Counted from the stretch's first letter, positions 1 through 12,813 are shown. The stretch is 64,000 bases of DNA from Halicephalobus mephisto (GCA_009193035.1 SWDT01000031.1:180478-244477); one strand, 5' to 3'. Notes: generated by a model from the sequence alone, not told the origin. Numbers and translations are program-made.

Positions 1-480
1 TTAAAAGTTTTCAGAATTTTTATCCAGATTCTGGAAAATTCTAAAAACTTATGAAATTTTAAAAGTTTTCAGAATTCCAAAAACATCAAATTTTAAAAGT
101 TTTTAGAATTATTATCTAGATTTTAGAAAATTCGGAAAGCTTTTATCAAATTTTAAAAGTTTTCAGAATTCAAAACTCGATTCTGGAAAATTCCAAAAAC
201 ATCAAATTTTGGAATTTTTCAGAATTATTATCTAGATTTTAAAAAATTCCAAAAACTTATCAAATTTTGGAAGTTTTCAGAATTATTATCTAGATTTTAG
301 AAAATTCCAAAAATTTATCAAATTTTAGAAATTTTCAGAATTATTATCTAGATTTTAAAAAATTCCAAAAACAACAAATTTTGGAAGTTTTCAGAATTAT
401 TATCTAGATTTTAAAAAATTCCAAAAACATCAAATTTTGGAAGTTTTTAGAATTATTATCTAGATTCCGAAGAATCCTAA
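1..480. repeat. AT-rich tandem repeat, about 55-bp unit
   Basis: Eight or nine diverged copies of a unit containing TTTTCAGAATTATTATCTAG followed by an A-rich half with AAATTCCAAAAAC. No open reading frame or splice pattern points to coding. The array starts at or before the window edge. Confidence 0.85.
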
Positions 481-545
481 AAGTTGGCAAGAGAATTGCC
501 TCGATATGAGTTTTCAAGAATTTCCAGAATCCTAATTGTAGATAT

Positions 546-1312
546 TCATTTTGAATTTCTGAGATTCAGGAAGATTCTAGGAATTTTGAATTTTTTTAAC
601 TTTATACTTAAAAAAATCAAAAACATACTGTAAAAACTATCAATTTTTTCTGCCGATTCAACCGTGGGCAAAAAAACCAAAAAATTATCGTCGTTGAAGG
701 TGTCTAAGCCTTGGAAGGACAAATTGAAACTTCCAAAATGCCAGACGTAGGATTCTGCCGAGATCTGTAGGGATTTTTGCGCTCTAAAAAGGCATACTGT
801 AATTTGAAAAATACAATAATTTGAAAGATACTGTAATTAGAAAAATACAGTAATTTGAAAGATACTGTAATTAGAAAAATACAGTAATTTGAAAGATACT
901 GTAATTTGAAGGATACTGTAATTTGAAGGATACTGTAATTAAAAAGATACAGTAGTTTGAAAGATACTGTAATTTGAAAGATACTGTAATCCACTTACTG
1001 TTTGAAGTTGATTTTCGAAATATTGTAAAAATTGAAGGTCAAATGAAGCGAATTCAGCGGAATCAAGGTCTTCGAAAATCCGGAATCCAGAGCCCTGAGG
1101 GCCTTCTGGACGACCCTCACCCGGGACTGGATCTGCAAAATCCCCGGTTCATCCACACTAATACCGTAATCTATTACCTGTTTGTCGTCAATTTTGACAG
1201 AAACAAAAGTTTCTTTTTCGAAAATTTCGAAATCTACAGTATCTTTTTCCAAAAAAAGTCCTTGACTAAAAACCAAAAAAACAAAAAAATTCAAAATCCA
1301 AACATAAATCAT
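546..1312 (-). CDS. Putative secreted protein, two exons, unknown family
   Basis: I do not recognise the family. The model is exon 1 at 1312..999 and exon 2 at 783..546, joined from a GTAAGT donor to a TTTTTAG acceptor, phase 2 to 1. The open frame gives 183 aa. The ATG at 1312 was chosen over one at 1351 because it starts directly with a hydrophobic stretch (MIYVWILNFFVFLVFSQG) that looks like a cleavable signal peptide. The rest is mixed polar sequence with no cysteine pattern. The last about 40 residues are less certain: a GTATGT donor near 622 could splice to an exon beyond the window. The intron carries the TACTGTA/TACAGTA minisatellite at 795-985. Seen: signal peptide, splice sites, continuous phase. 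Inferred: that the protein is secreted. Confidence 0.5.
795..985. repeat. TACTGTA/TACAGTA minisatellite in an intron
   Basis: Alternating GATACTGTAATTTGAAA and AATACAGTAATT words in tandem. TACTGTA and TACAGTA are reverse complements, so transcripts could fold on themselves. The same seven-base words recur across the whole window. Confidence 0.85.
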
Positions 1313-3476
1313 CCTCGACCTCTTCAGTGGACTATACTGTAATAAACTCAATGAAAAAGGGATTTTTGAAAAATTTCTGTCTTTAACAAGACCGTGAGTA
1401 AACTACGCCCCTTGCGTCATACCTGTTCCTCAGGAAATGTCAGTTTCCTATTTTTAAAAATGACCTTGTCATCTGTGGTCACAAAAAAATATTAGAAATT
1501 ACAAATAATTAAATTTTTTTAAATTAAAAAAAAATAATTTAAAATTAACTTTCAACTATGATAAAAAAAATGTTAGAAATTACAAATAATTAAGATTTTT
1601 AAAAATTAAAAAAAATTAATTTAAAATTAACTTTCATCTGTGGTCACAAAAAAATATTAGAAATTACAAATAATTAAATTTTTTTAAATTAAAAAAAAAT
1701 AATTTAAAATTAACTTTCAACTATGATCACAAAAAAATATTAGAAATTACAAATAATTAAATTTTTAAAAATTAAAAAAAATTAATTTAAAATTAACTTT
1801 CATCTATGAGCAAAAAAAATTAAAAACTTTTTTATTAAAAAAATTACAAATAATAAAGCTTTTAAAAAATTAATTTTAAAAAGACCCTTATGTATGACCA
1901 CATAAAAAGCTTAAAAAACTCCTTGTTCAAAATTGCATTTAAAAAAATAAAATAATTAAAAGTATTATAAAAACAATCGCTTTCAAACAATAAAGAAATC
2001 CTACAGCGAATTTCTGATTTTCCTTCAAAAACGAATGGTCCGACTCTCGCTGGCTCCGTGCCCAATTTTCGACTTTCTTTGTTTTCAACATTTTTGTTTT
2101 TTTTTAATTTTTAAATTTATTTTTTTTTAAATTTATTTTTTTTTTAAATTTCTTTATTTTTCAAATTTCTTTATTTTAAAATTTCTTTATTTTTAAATTT
2201 CTTTATTTTTAAATTTTTTATTAATATTTTTTACTTTTTTGATTAGTTTCTTTATGATTATATATATTTTTTAATTTCTTTTATTTTTAAACTTTTTCAT
2301 TAATTTCTTTGTGATTTTATATATTTTTTAATTTGTTTATTTTATTTTTTAATTTCTTCATTAACATTTATTATTTTGTAATTTTTCGATTTTTTTAAGT
2401 TATATTTTTCATCAGTTATCGATTCGATTAATGAAACGATAAATATGACTAATTGATGAACTGTTACAACTCTTCTTGTGGGGCTGTACGACAGTTGTCC
2501 CCAGCGACGTTTGCTCCCCTCTGTTTCGTAAAATTTATCTCATTTATTTTATATCTATTTTTTAACAATTAAATTAATTTAATATCTTATTTAAATAGAA
2601 AAAGTTAATTTAAAAATAATTTCGAAATCAGTGAGAATTAAAAAGAAAAATAAGAAGCAAACACTGCTGGGGAGCAACTATTGTATATCTTCTAATTTAT
2701 TTCGTTTTTATATGTATTTTTTAACAATTGAATTAACTTAATATTTTATGTAAATAGGAAAAATTAATTTTAAAGGAATTTTGAAATCAGTGGGAATTAA
2801 AAAGAAAAATAAGAAGCAAACACTGCTGGGGAGCAACTATTGTATAGCTTCTCATTTATTTCGTTTTTATATCTATTTTTTAACAATTGAATTAACTTAA
2901 TATCTTATTTAAATAGAAAAAGTTAATTTTAAAGGAATTTTGAAATCAGTGAGAATTAAAAAGAAAAATAAGAAGCAAACACTGCTGGGGACAAATTATT
3001 GTATAGCTGCTTATGTGATTTTTTTCTACGAATTATGAAACTATATTTGAGTGATTTTGCAGTGTTCGAAATTTTACAAAATGATATTTCTCTGATTTAA
3101 TTTTTAATTTTTTTCCTTAATATTTAGTATTTTTTAATTTATTTTCCATCTCGAATTTTTAAATTTATTTAATTTTTTGAATTTTCTTAATTGATTTTTT
3201 TACATTTTTTAACTTTTAATCATTTTTTGCTTTAGAACTGTTCGATTGATTTCCCTTCAATTAGTCACATGCTTTTTTATCATTCTGTTCTCAACGTTTT
3301 TTATTTTATACGCGTTGTTTCGCTCAATTCATATATCCATTATGTTTTTTTTTGTTTTTCTTTGTTATTTTTTATTTAAATTCATCCATTGTTGTTAAAT
3401 TTTATTTATAATTGAATTTAATTTTTGTTTTATATATGAAAATTCCAGGAAATTAACCAAAATCAGTGATTTTGAA
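1313..3476. repeat. Intergenic region with two tandem repeat families
   Basis: At about 1490-1850 there are 3-4 copies of a roughly 113-bp unit built on ATTAGAAATTACAAATAATT and TAACTTTCAACTATG. At about 2530-3005 there are three copies of a roughly 150-bp unit carrying GCAAACACTGCTGGGGAGCA. Between them lie long T- and A-runs (2090-2400). A 67-codon minus-strand ORF at 1862-2065 has no signal or homology that I can see and is not called. Confidence 0.7.
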
Positions 3477-4110
3477 ATGGGGAAAATCACTAAGATTCCA
3501 TCAGATAAATCGACTCAATATAAACTGCAATTTAATGATGGAAGGACTTTCGAACTTACGGAACATGATTTTCTGTTGTCTGGAATGCTTATGGACATGA
3601 GGAAAACTGGAGCTGTTTCTTCTGAATCGTGTCTTCCGGTCGAGGACTACGATTCCAGACCGTTTGAACTTATTCGTGATATTGTGAATTACGTAAAAAA
3701 GAAGAATTCGAAACTTTTTATAAAGTACCTAAATAACAAAGAAGTAAGGATTTTACTTTAAATTTTAATAATTAAGTCTGCAGATTCGAGGACACATGAA
3801 TCCTGGATATATTCACATATTCAAAAATTACGAACCATCTGATGTTATTCATGCCGCTAATTTATCGGCTTTTATGTCGATGGAACTTCCTAAACGAGTC
3901 CTTATTTGGTATATTGCTGACTATATTCGGAACAACACTAGCACGGTGGAGGATATTACGAAATTTCTTGGAGCTACTCCTTTAGACAAGGAAACTTGCA
4001 TACAACATGGATTTGATGAAACAGACAACTTTTGGGAAGCTCATCCTGATGAATTTCAAGCTATTTTTGGAAAACCACACATGAAACCGACTTCATCAGC
4101 TTCGAATTGA
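3477..4110 (+). CDS. SKP1-related (skr-like) protein
   Basis: Two exons, 3477..3743 and 3784..4110, around a 40-bp GT-AG intron (CTGCAG acceptor), joined in phase 0; 197 aa. Residues about 10-30 (KLQFNDGRTFEL) match the SKP1 POZ fold start, and PVEDYDSRPFELI corresponds to the POZ segment around helix 3. The second exon has the SKP1 dimerisation region (DVIHAANLSAFMSMELPKRV, then TVEDITKFLGATPLDKE). SKP1 proteins link cullin-1 to F-box proteins in SCF ubiquitin ligases, and nematodes have an expanded family. The copy is diverged: residues 55-90 and the C-terminal tail differ from canonical SKP1, which ends in WCEEK-like residues; here the equivalent is FWEAHPDEF. A lineage-specific skr paralogue is likely, so F-box binding is an inference. 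Confidence 0.8.
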
Positions 4111-5261
4111 TTTTTTTAATGTAATATTTTTTGATTTTTATTGTTTTTCGTCGATTTGCGAATGTGGAATTGTCCTAGGGGAAATTTATGAAAACGCGGT
4201 ATATGGATTTATAAAAATTAAATTTACTCAAGTTTGAATTATTAGAAATTTTAAATTTTGTAATTGAATGGTTTTTTAAATATATTAATTTTAAAATTAA
4301 CAAAGATTTTCGAGATTTCAATAAATTTTGGAAATGGTTATATTTTTTTTTAATTTTTGAAAATGAAAAAATTTAGTTTAACATGTTCATCGATAATTTT
4401 TTTGATTAATCGTAGATTTTAAATTTCGATTTTTTAAATGTTTTTTTGAAAAAAATCAAATTGATAATTTTGACATGAATAAAATTTTAATTTTTCAATT
4501 ACTAATAAAAAACTTACATAAAGTTCATATTCGAGAAATATTCATAATTTTTCGTGGCAGGACTTTGATTTTTAAATTTTTATTTTTTGAAAAAAAAACC
4601 CAATGGTCTTGACATGAATAAAATTTTAATTTTTTTATTATTAATAAAAACCTAGATGAAGTTCATATTTAAAAATCTGTTTGAAATCATTCGTTGCGGG
4701 ACCTTCGAAAAATACTCATGATCTTTCGTGATAGGACTTTGATTTTTTCAAAAAATAAAAATTTAAAAATCAAATTGATAATTTTGATATAAATAAAATT
4801 TTAATTTTTCAATTATTAATAAAAACCTAGATGAAGTTCATATTTAAAAACCTGTTTGAAATCATTCGTTGCGGGACCTTCAGGAAATATTCATGATCTT
4901 TCGTTGCGGAACCACAGATTTTTTTAAATTTTTATTTTTAAAAAAATTCAAATTAATGGTTTTGACAAGAATAAAATTTTAATTTTTTTATTATAGGTTT
5001 GGTCAAAATTCTCACAAAAAAAAATAGGTATTGATAAAAAAAAATTTTTGCAATATCTTTAATGGGACAATTTTTCCTTTTTTCGATAACGTCAGGTTTG
5101 GTCAAAAAAAAAGAAAATTTCGAAATTCTCATGATGAGTCAATTTTTTTATTTTTATTTAAAATTTTTTTTAATTTTTTTTAATTTTTATTTTAAATTTT
5201 TTTTATTTAAAATTTTTTTATTCAAATAAATAGAAACAAAAAAAATTAAATTTAATCAAAA
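4111..5261. repeat. AT-rich intergenic with about 135-bp repeats
   Basis: From about 4430 to 5000 there are four diverged copies of a unit with ATGAATAAAATTTTAATTTTT and AAACCTAGATGAAGTTCATA, partly paired with CATTCGTTGCGGGACCTTC. The rest is A/T homopolymer tracts. No gene seen. Confidence 0.6.
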
Positions 5262-8200
5262 ATGAAAATTATTTTTTTAATTTTTTTGATTTTTTTAAAT
5301 TTTAAAATTTCGAATTCTATTCCGATCGCCCCTGTTCTGAAAATCGTCCGAATAGCCTACCGTATTGCGACGACCATCCAAGCCTTTCGAACTTCGTATT
5401 CCGATAATACTGTAATTCAGAAATTTTACAGTAGTAAATTCGACTACAGTATACTTTTAGATCAACATTTTCAAACTGTAAGTTTTATTTTTAAACAAAT
5501 TTAAAAATTCAAAGTACTTTAAATTTTTTTTTGATATTTTTGAATAATTTCGAATCATTGTGCCTCAGGCTAAATAGGAAATTTTAAAACTTATTTAATT
5601 TTTTCTAAAAATCTAAAAAAAATTATTTTTAAACCAGAAAGATTATAGAACAATCCAAATGCGGAATTACTGTAGGTTACTGTAGTTCTAAAAAGTTTCT
5701 AAAAATTCCCCTCGAGACAATTTCGCAGAAGTTTTACTTTTTATAGCTATGTGATTTCGAAATAACCATCTCTGAAAATCGAAAATTTGAGATTACTGTA
5801 GTTTCTAAAAATTCCCCTCGAGACAATTTCGCAGAAGTTTTACTTTTTATAGCTATGTGATTTCGAAATAACCATCTCAGAAATCAAAAATTTTAGATTA
5901 CTGTAGTTTCTGAAAATTTCCCTCGAGACAATTTCGCAGAAGTTTTACTTTTTTGATGACTGATTTCGAAATAACCATCTCAAAAAATCAAAAATTTTAG
6001 ATTACTGTAGTTTCTGAAAATTTCACTTTTATGATGATTGATTTCGAAATAATCTTCTCAAAAATCAAAATTTTAGATTACTGTAGTTCCTAAGAAGTTC
6101 CTAAAATTCCCCTCGAGACAATTTCTTGAAATTTTTATTTTTACAATGATTTGACTGTTGCAGTAATCATCAATTTCAGCATATTAAACTTCCCTCTGAG
6201 ATCCTGTTCGAAAGCATGTTGCACTTTCTAAAAAACCCTTCGGAATTTTCAAAGAAAAATTTCATCAAAGATTGCGAAGAATACAGACCCAGTAATATCC
6301 TTCTAGTAAGTTCCATATTACGGTAGTCTATTTAATTTAATTATAATAATTTACTTTATTTAATTACAGTAATCTATTTAATTTAATTATAATAATTTGT
6401 TTTATTTAATTACAGTAATTTATTTAATTTAGTTACAGTAATTTATTTTACTCAATTACAGTAGTCTATTCAATTCAGTTACAGTAATTTATTTTACTCA
6501 ATTACAGTAGTTTATTCAATTTAGTTACAGTAATCTATTTAATTTAATTATAATATATTGTTTTATTTAATTACAGTAGTCTATTTAATTCAGTTACAGT
6601 AATTTATTTTACTCAATTACAGTAATTTACTTCTTCTGATTACAGTAATTTATTCAATTTAGTTACAGTAACTTACTTTATTTAATTACAGTAATTTATT
6701 TTACTCAATTACAGTAGTCTATTCAATTTAATTATAGTAATTTATTCAATTTCATTAGTTATTTTTATCTGATTACAGTAGTCTATTAAATCCAGTTACA
6801 GTAGTTTTTTTATTTAATTACAGTAATTTATTCAATTTAGTTACAGTAGTTTTTTTTATTTAATTACAGTAGTCTATTAAGTCCAGTTACAAAAATAATT
6901 ATCTTCGGAAAAATTCATAGATTACGGTATGTCATAGAAGATTGTGTACTTTTAGAAAATTCCGAAAATTAAATTTATTTTATTTTTGGTTCTGAGTGAG
7001 AAATTTTGACTTTTTTAAAATTAGTTTTAAACGAAATTTTGAATTTAATTTTTTCAGAAATTAAAAGTGATGCTTCAAGAAGAACCTAAAAGTTGGTTAT
7101 TACGGTATTTTGAACACTACGATTACGAAAGCAAACACGTCCAAGGGATCTCCATCAACATTCTTCTTTTCCTCCAGAAGCTCATCCATCCTACAGTACA
7201 CTGTTTGGCCGTCGATGGACACGTTGATGGACGTCTTGATGAAGATGTTGATGGATTCGTTGATGGACGTGTTGATGGAGATGTTGATAAACACGTTGAT
7301 GGACGTGTTGATAGACATGTTGATGGACATGTTGATAGACACGTTGATAGACACGTTGATGGACGTCTTGATGGATTCATTGATAGACACGTTGATGGAC
7401 ATGAAGCAGAAAAAAACCGAACTTTGAATTTGATTAACGAAATTAATCAATTAATTGAGAACCACATACAGTATGCCGCTTACCGTTACTATAAATCTGA
7501 AAATTTCAAAAATATCCTGAAGAAAAATTGGCCGAAAAAATGCGGAGATCAATGTGGAATCATGGCTGCTGAGAAGTTGATGAAAATTTTGAAAAACAAA
7601 TATTTACTTTACAAGTAACTTTTTATCGATTAACATACTGTAGGAATTACCATAATCCAATCGAGGATTCTGAAATTCGAAAATTTTCGAAATTTTAAAA
7701 TTTAAAAAATATTTCGAAATTTTTCAAATTACTGTAGAAAATTGGAATCTTCAAAATCTTGAATTTTGGAAAGTTTTTAAAAAATTAAAAATTCATTCTT
7801 GACAATTTTGAAAAAAATCATACTTTTAATTTTTTTTATTTATAATTAAATTTTCATTTTTTTTAAATTCAATTTTTTATTTTTTTTTTAAATTTAATTT
7901 TTAAATTTTTATAGTTTAATTTTTTACTTTTTTTTAAAATTAAATTTTTTATTTTTATTTAAAATTAAATTTTTTATTTTTTTTTTAATTTTATTTTTTT
8001 ATTTTTTAAAATTAAATTTTTTATTTTTTTTTTAATTTTATTTTTTTATTTTTTAAAATTAAATTTTTTATTTTTTTAAATTTCGTTTTTATATAATTAT
8101 TTTTAGTGACGTCTACAGTATCGTTGTTTCGCCTTTATCTGACGACACAAAAACGAGAATCTACGCTCCAGAATTGAATTCATTTATTTCTTTCGATCTT

Positions 8201-8584
8201 CATGATTTTAATTTCCTCGTCTACCGTACTCAAAAAAGCAAAAAAAACAAAAACATTTTTATTGAAAATTTTGAATGTTTTTCTTATTCAAGAATATACT
8301 GTTTCGACGAAATTTCCGAAAAAACAATTAATTCTGCTTTTTCGAACATTTTGGAATACTGTAGAAAACTCGGATTCTGCGAAATCACCACTCAATCCAA
8401 AATTACCGTAATCAAAGATCCAGACGAATCCAATGTTTCTCTTCGAAATTTCAATTTTTGCAACTGTAATAATGGATTTACCGTAATCCAAGGAGTTCAA
8501 AAAAAACGAAAAACCAAAATCCGAGGACCAGATATCCTCATCGCCTTGAGGAATACTTGGCTTCAATTTTTAGATAAAATGTAA
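5262..8584 (+). CDS. Putative secreted protein with tetrapeptide repeat, unknown family
   Basis: Four exons join with matching phases: 5262..5477, 6180..6305, 7058..7614 and 8107..8584; 458 aa. The first exon starts with a strong hydrophobic leader (MKIIFLIFLIFLNF, then a polar SNSIPIAP site), so entry into the secretory pathway is likely. Residues about 166-228 are a degenerate four-residue repeat (HVDG, RVDG, HVDR, RLDG), encoded by a 12-bp minisatellite at 7211-7402. The flanking sequence is ordinary: charged helices before and after, a short GDQCG motif, and a C-terminal half with scattered Cys (FCNCNNG). I recognise no domain. The donor at 7615 (AA then GTAACT) removes what would otherwise be a stop after LLYK. 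Introns 1 and 2 contain their own tandem repeats. The function is unknown. Confidence 0.6.
5640..6130. repeat. About 105-bp tandem repeat in intron 1
   Basis: Four to five copies containing CCCCTCGAGACAATTTCGCA and TGATTTCGAAATAACCATCTC inside the first intron of the 5.3-8.6 kb gene. Confidence 0.85.
6320..6900. repeat. Short tandem repeat TTACAGTAATTTATTT in intron 2
   Basis: About 20 variants of a 25-30 bp unit with TTACAGTAATTTATTCAATT, filling most of intron 2. It contains many TTACAG/TACAG words that resemble splice acceptors. Confidence 0.85.
7211..7402 (+). repeat. In-frame 12-bp coding minisatellite
   Basis: Roughly 16 tandem units of the type GTTGATGGACAC/GTTGATAGACAT. The unit length is a multiple of three, so every frame stays periodic. 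Four of the six frames are open over the whole array. Confidence 0.9.
7620..8106. other. AT-rich intron 3 of the 5.3-8.6 kb gene
   Basis: Mostly alternating runs such as AAAATTAAATTTTTTATTTT repeated from about 7840 to 8080. No gene or RNA is apparent. Confidence 0.6.
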
Positions 8585-8806
8585 TTTTTGTAAAAAATTA
8601 GAAAATAAATTTAGTTGTTTAAAAAAGTTCAATTTTTGCAAAAAAAAATAAAAATAAAAATTAATTTAATTTAATTTTAAAAAAATAAAAATAAATTTAA
8701 TTTAAAAAAAAATAAAATTTAAATTTTGTAGAAAAATTTAAAAACAAATTTATGTTCAAAAAAATTAATTTTTATAAAAAAATCTAAACAAAAACAAATT
8801 TAACAA

Positions 8807-11800
8807 TCATGATACCACTTTTTCCTTTTCTTCAACTTCATTTGTCTGTCCAGGAGGCTTTATAACAGACAGATGAGCCAGTCTCGCCGCGAGTTGGTTC
8901 ATTATGGATTCGTCTACCTTTGATTTTTGAATATGAACCCATGGAGTTACTAAATAATTATAAAGTAATTTTAATAAATCACCGTAATCCTTACCATGTC
9001 TACCACAAAATGCTCCATCTTCTCCCTGGCATTCTCGACCTCCCCAGATGTATTGTCCAAGTTTATCTCCACATTTAGGACACAAAATCTAAAAATACTG
9101 TTTTTAGAAAAATTACTTCTTACAAATAAATACTTTATAGAAAAATTACTGTTTAAAAATAAATTACTTTTTAAAGATAAATTACTTTTTAAAAATAAAT
9201 TACTTTATAGAAAAGTTAGTTTATAGAAAAATTACTTTTTAAAAATAAATTACTTTATAGAATAATTATCTCTTGAAAATAAATTACTTTTTAAAGATAA
9301 ATTACTTTATAGAAAAGTTACTTTTTAAAGATAACCATTTTTTAGAAACCTTAAAAAGTAAATTAATTATTAAGTAAAATCTAATACTTTTTTAAAAACT
9401 CTAAATTTTTTAAAATAAAATCTACAGAAGTAGAAATATCCACTTTCAAATAAAATTTTCTTTTTTAAAAAATTTAAAAACACGATTTTTCAGAAAATTA
9501 AAAAAACTACTTTAGAAAAAATTTTTTAAATTATTAAAAAAAAATCATTTTAAAATTTTTTAAATTATTAAAAAAAATTATTTTAAAGAATTTTTTAAAT
9601 TATTAAAAAAACTATTTTGAAATTTTTTAAATTATTTAAAAAAACTATTTTAAAGAATTTTTTAAATTATTAAAAAAAACCATTTTGAAATTTTTTAAAT
9701 TATTTAAAAAAACTATTTTAAAAAATTTGAATAAAATTCTAAAAATATTTAAACTTACTTTTCCTTGATATTCATCACATGTCATCCATTTCATAGGAGT
9801 TATTAAATAATCAAAATCACAAATTTTAACTTTTCCAATTTCTTCCAAATTATCATTTCTTCCAAGTGAATGTTTCAAAATATGAATATCATAAAACAAA
9901 TCCATTCTACATTTTCTGCATTTATATTTTTTATGTGACGATGTTTCTAATAAATTCAATTTCGAACTAGATACTGTAGATTTTTTTTCAAAATTCGGAA
10001 TATTACCTGTATCTCCACAAAAATGTCTGTAATTCGAACATTTAATTAAAGAATTTTCATCAGTTTTGTAATTCAAATGTCGAAATATCGCCAATTGTCT
10101 TATGAAAGAGTTACTTGGACACGCAATGGGTCTTGAATTCTGAATCCACAAAATCGCCTTCGATGGAGACCATTCAAATTTTTTCATCAAATATCCAGCA
10201 ACTACCGTAACACTTCTAGAAACTCCAACTTCACAATGTACAAGAATTTTACCGTTATTACTGATACAGTTATCTATGTAACTTATTCCATCTTCCAAAA
10301 TATTACTTCCGAGCAAATCTTGTGAAGCAATATCCATCATAAAAATAAATTTATAATGAATATTTTCTATTTTTGACGTTTCAGGGATTGGCATTGCTGA
10401 AGTTGTTAAAATATGAGTTATATCCAATTCTTTAATTTGATTTTTTCCTTTTTCCGAAATCACAGAAGCAGCATCGCTGATAAACAATCCTTCCAAGATT
10501 TTGTCAATCATGTCAGATGTCTGTCTATGTCTAAAAATACAAAATTAAAAAAATGAACAATTTTTAAATTAAAAATATTAAAATAAAACAATTTTTTAAA
10601 TTAAAAAAAATTAAAAATTAACGATTTTAAAAATAACAAAATTTAAAAAAATGAAGAATTTTGAAATTAAAAATATTAAAATAAAACGATTTTTTAAAAT
10701 TACAAAAAATTAAAAATTAACGATTTTAAAAATACAAAAATTAAAAATATTAAAAAAAAACACTTTTTTTTAAATTACAAAAAATAAAAAATTAACAATT
10801 TTAAAAATAACAAAGTTTTAAAAAAAGTAAAAAATATTTAAATTTTTAAAAATAATTATATTTAATATTTTTTTAAATTGAATATAATTTTTAAAAAAAC
10901 AAATTTAAGAAATTTCCCTGTGTGTAAAAAAATTGATTTTTTCAAAAAAGCTTCTTTCTTAATCGTTAATGAAATAACAGCTATAAAATCTCCAGATAAG
11001 GTTTAATTTTGCTTTTTTAGAATCATCAGATGAGCAAAGTCAAAAAAACAAAGAACTTTGAACATTTTAAAACTATTGTGAATTTTCTCAAGATTAAAAA
11101 TCTACATTTAAAATTTAAAAACAAATTTTAAAAAAAACAAATTTTAAAAAACATTTTAAAAAACTATTTTAAATTATAAAATTATTTAAAAATTGCAAAA
11201 TTTCAAAGTTATCCAATATTTGAAAAATCAAAAAAAAAGTTGAGTAAAAATATGACAAAAATAAATTAAAATTGATTTTTTATAAAAAAAATCAGGTTAT
11301 CATTTCACATTGATATATCAACTTCCACAGAAAAGCCGTCTGGAATAAAAAAATTGATTTTCACAAACAACCAAAATGTCAATAAAAATCATTTTTCATT
11401 CATGTATAAAAAGTTAAATTTTTCTAAAAAATTGACTTTAACAAACAACCAAAACAAATAAAAAATCACTTTTCATTCATATATGGAATTTCAACTTTTT
11501 CAAAAATAAAAATCTTCATTCATGTGTAAAATTTCAAAATTATTTAAAAAATTGATTTCCACAAAAAAAACCAAAATAAAAAATATTTTTATTCATATAT
11601 GGAATTTCAACTTTTTCTAAAATAAAAATCTTCATTTATGTGTAAAATTCCAAAATTATTTAAAAAATTAATTTTGAAAAACAATCAAAATAAAAAAATA
11701 TTTTCACTCATATATGGAATTTCAACTTTTTCAAAAATAAAAATTTTCATTCATGTGTAAAATTCCAAGATTATTTAAAAAATTAATTTTCACAAAAAAA

Positions 11801-12616
11801 ACAAAATAAAAATAAATTTTCATTCATATATAAAATTATTTAAAAAACAGATTTTTGCAAAAAATTATGGTAGAGATCAATGTTAAAACATAAAATTATT
11901 CAAAAAACTGCCTAAAGATGAAAACTATAAATACTTTTTGTAGAGAATTATGGTATCATTTCAGAATAGCATATACGTCATCGAGATCACTAAGTTTTAT
12001 GACCTTGAAAGAATTCTTTGCTCATAGGAGTGGCATTGATACGAGAAGCAACAAACACATGGACTTTTAACTTTCAAAATCATCATTTAAGTCTCCTTTC
12101 AATACAAGATTTAAAAACATCAATTTTCTTAATTTATATAAAATTCTAAAAATTATTTTTTTAAATTTATATAAAAATTTCAAAAATCTATTTTCTTTAT
12201 ATAAAATTTTAAACATTAATTTTCTTCTAATTTATATAAAATTTCAAAAATGTATTTTTTTTAAATTTATATAAAATTCTGAAAATGTATTTTTTTTAAT
12301 TTATATAAAATTCTAAAAATTATTTTTTTTTAAATTTATATAAAATTCTAAACATTAATTTTCTTAATTTATATAAAATTCTAAATATTAATTTCCTTTT
12401 AATTTATATTAAATTTCAAAAATCAATTTTCTTAATTTATATAAAATTTTAAAAATCAATTTTCTTAATTTATATAAAATTTTAAAAATCAATTTCCTTC
12501 TAATTTATATAAAAAATTAAATCATTAATAAAAACTGACCTTGATGACGGTATCGAAACAGATATTGTTGAAATTGTTCGAGAAATTTCTTCTTCTAACG
12601 ATTCTGAATTGTTCAT
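8807..12616 (-). CDS. DUSP12: DUSP12/YVH1-type dual-specificity phosphatase
   Basis: Four exons in order: 12616..12540, 10530..9759, 9088..8995 and 8949..8807; introns of 2009, 670 and 45 bp; 361 aa, close to the roughly 340 aa of the family. The dual-specificity phosphatase domain (about residues 33-185) has the HCEVGVSRS catalytic loop, with Cys near 125 and Arg six residues on. The C-terminal zinc-binding domain has CRKC, then CPKCGDKLG, WGGRECQGEDGAFC, and ends with the WVHIQKSKVDES motif typical of YVH1/DUSP12. Yeast YVH1 acts in late 60S ribosome maturation through this zinc domain; the same role here is inferred. The short N-terminal exon is supported by its phase match (AG plus A) and by a TTTTTTAG acceptor one base before the ATG, consistent with trans-splicing. 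It lies 197 bp downstream of suox on the same strand. Confidence 0.88.
9080..9400. repeat. AAATTACTTTTTA repeat in DUSP12 intron
   Basis: About a dozen copies of AAATAAATTACTTTATAGAA variants in the third DUSP12 intron. They produce a spurious plus-strand ORF at 8996-9226. Confidence 0.8.
10531..12539. repeat. Long DUSP12 intron 1 with several tandem repeats
   Basis: This 2-kb intron holds an AT repeat near 10540-10860, a roughly 115-bp unit at about 11340-11860 with CATTCATATATGGAATTTCA, and a roughly 31-bp unit TTTATATAAAATTCTAAAAA at about 12120-12515. No conserved island or exon seen. Confidence 0.75.
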
Positions 12617-12813
12617 TCTAAAAAATTACTTTAAATTTAAAAAACAATAATATTAAAAATATAAAGTGTAAAAAACACAAAAAAATAAAATTTTCTAATT
12701 TTTCTAATTTTTAAAAAAATTTCATTATCGGTTGATATATCACCAGTTTTAAGTCAATTATGAAAAAAAAATAGAAATTTATATATCGATATTTTTTAAT
12801 TTTTCTAATTATA
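12617..12813 (-). promoter_or_regulatory. Intercistronic spacer suox-dusp12, candidate SL2 site
   Basis: The spacer runs from the suox stop (12814) to the DUSP12 ATG (12616). It is U-rich on the minus strand and ends in TTTTTTAG one base before the ATG. Same orientation, a short gap and an acceptor at the start codon are the usual layout of a nematode operon. Which spliced leader is used cannot be read from DNA. Confidence 0.5.

Noticed and set aside
7100..7450. Antisense and alternative-frame ORFs over the 12-bp minisatellite
   Set aside because: They exist only because the repeat lacks stops in several frames. Splice phase and flanking coding support only the plus frame of the 458-aa model.
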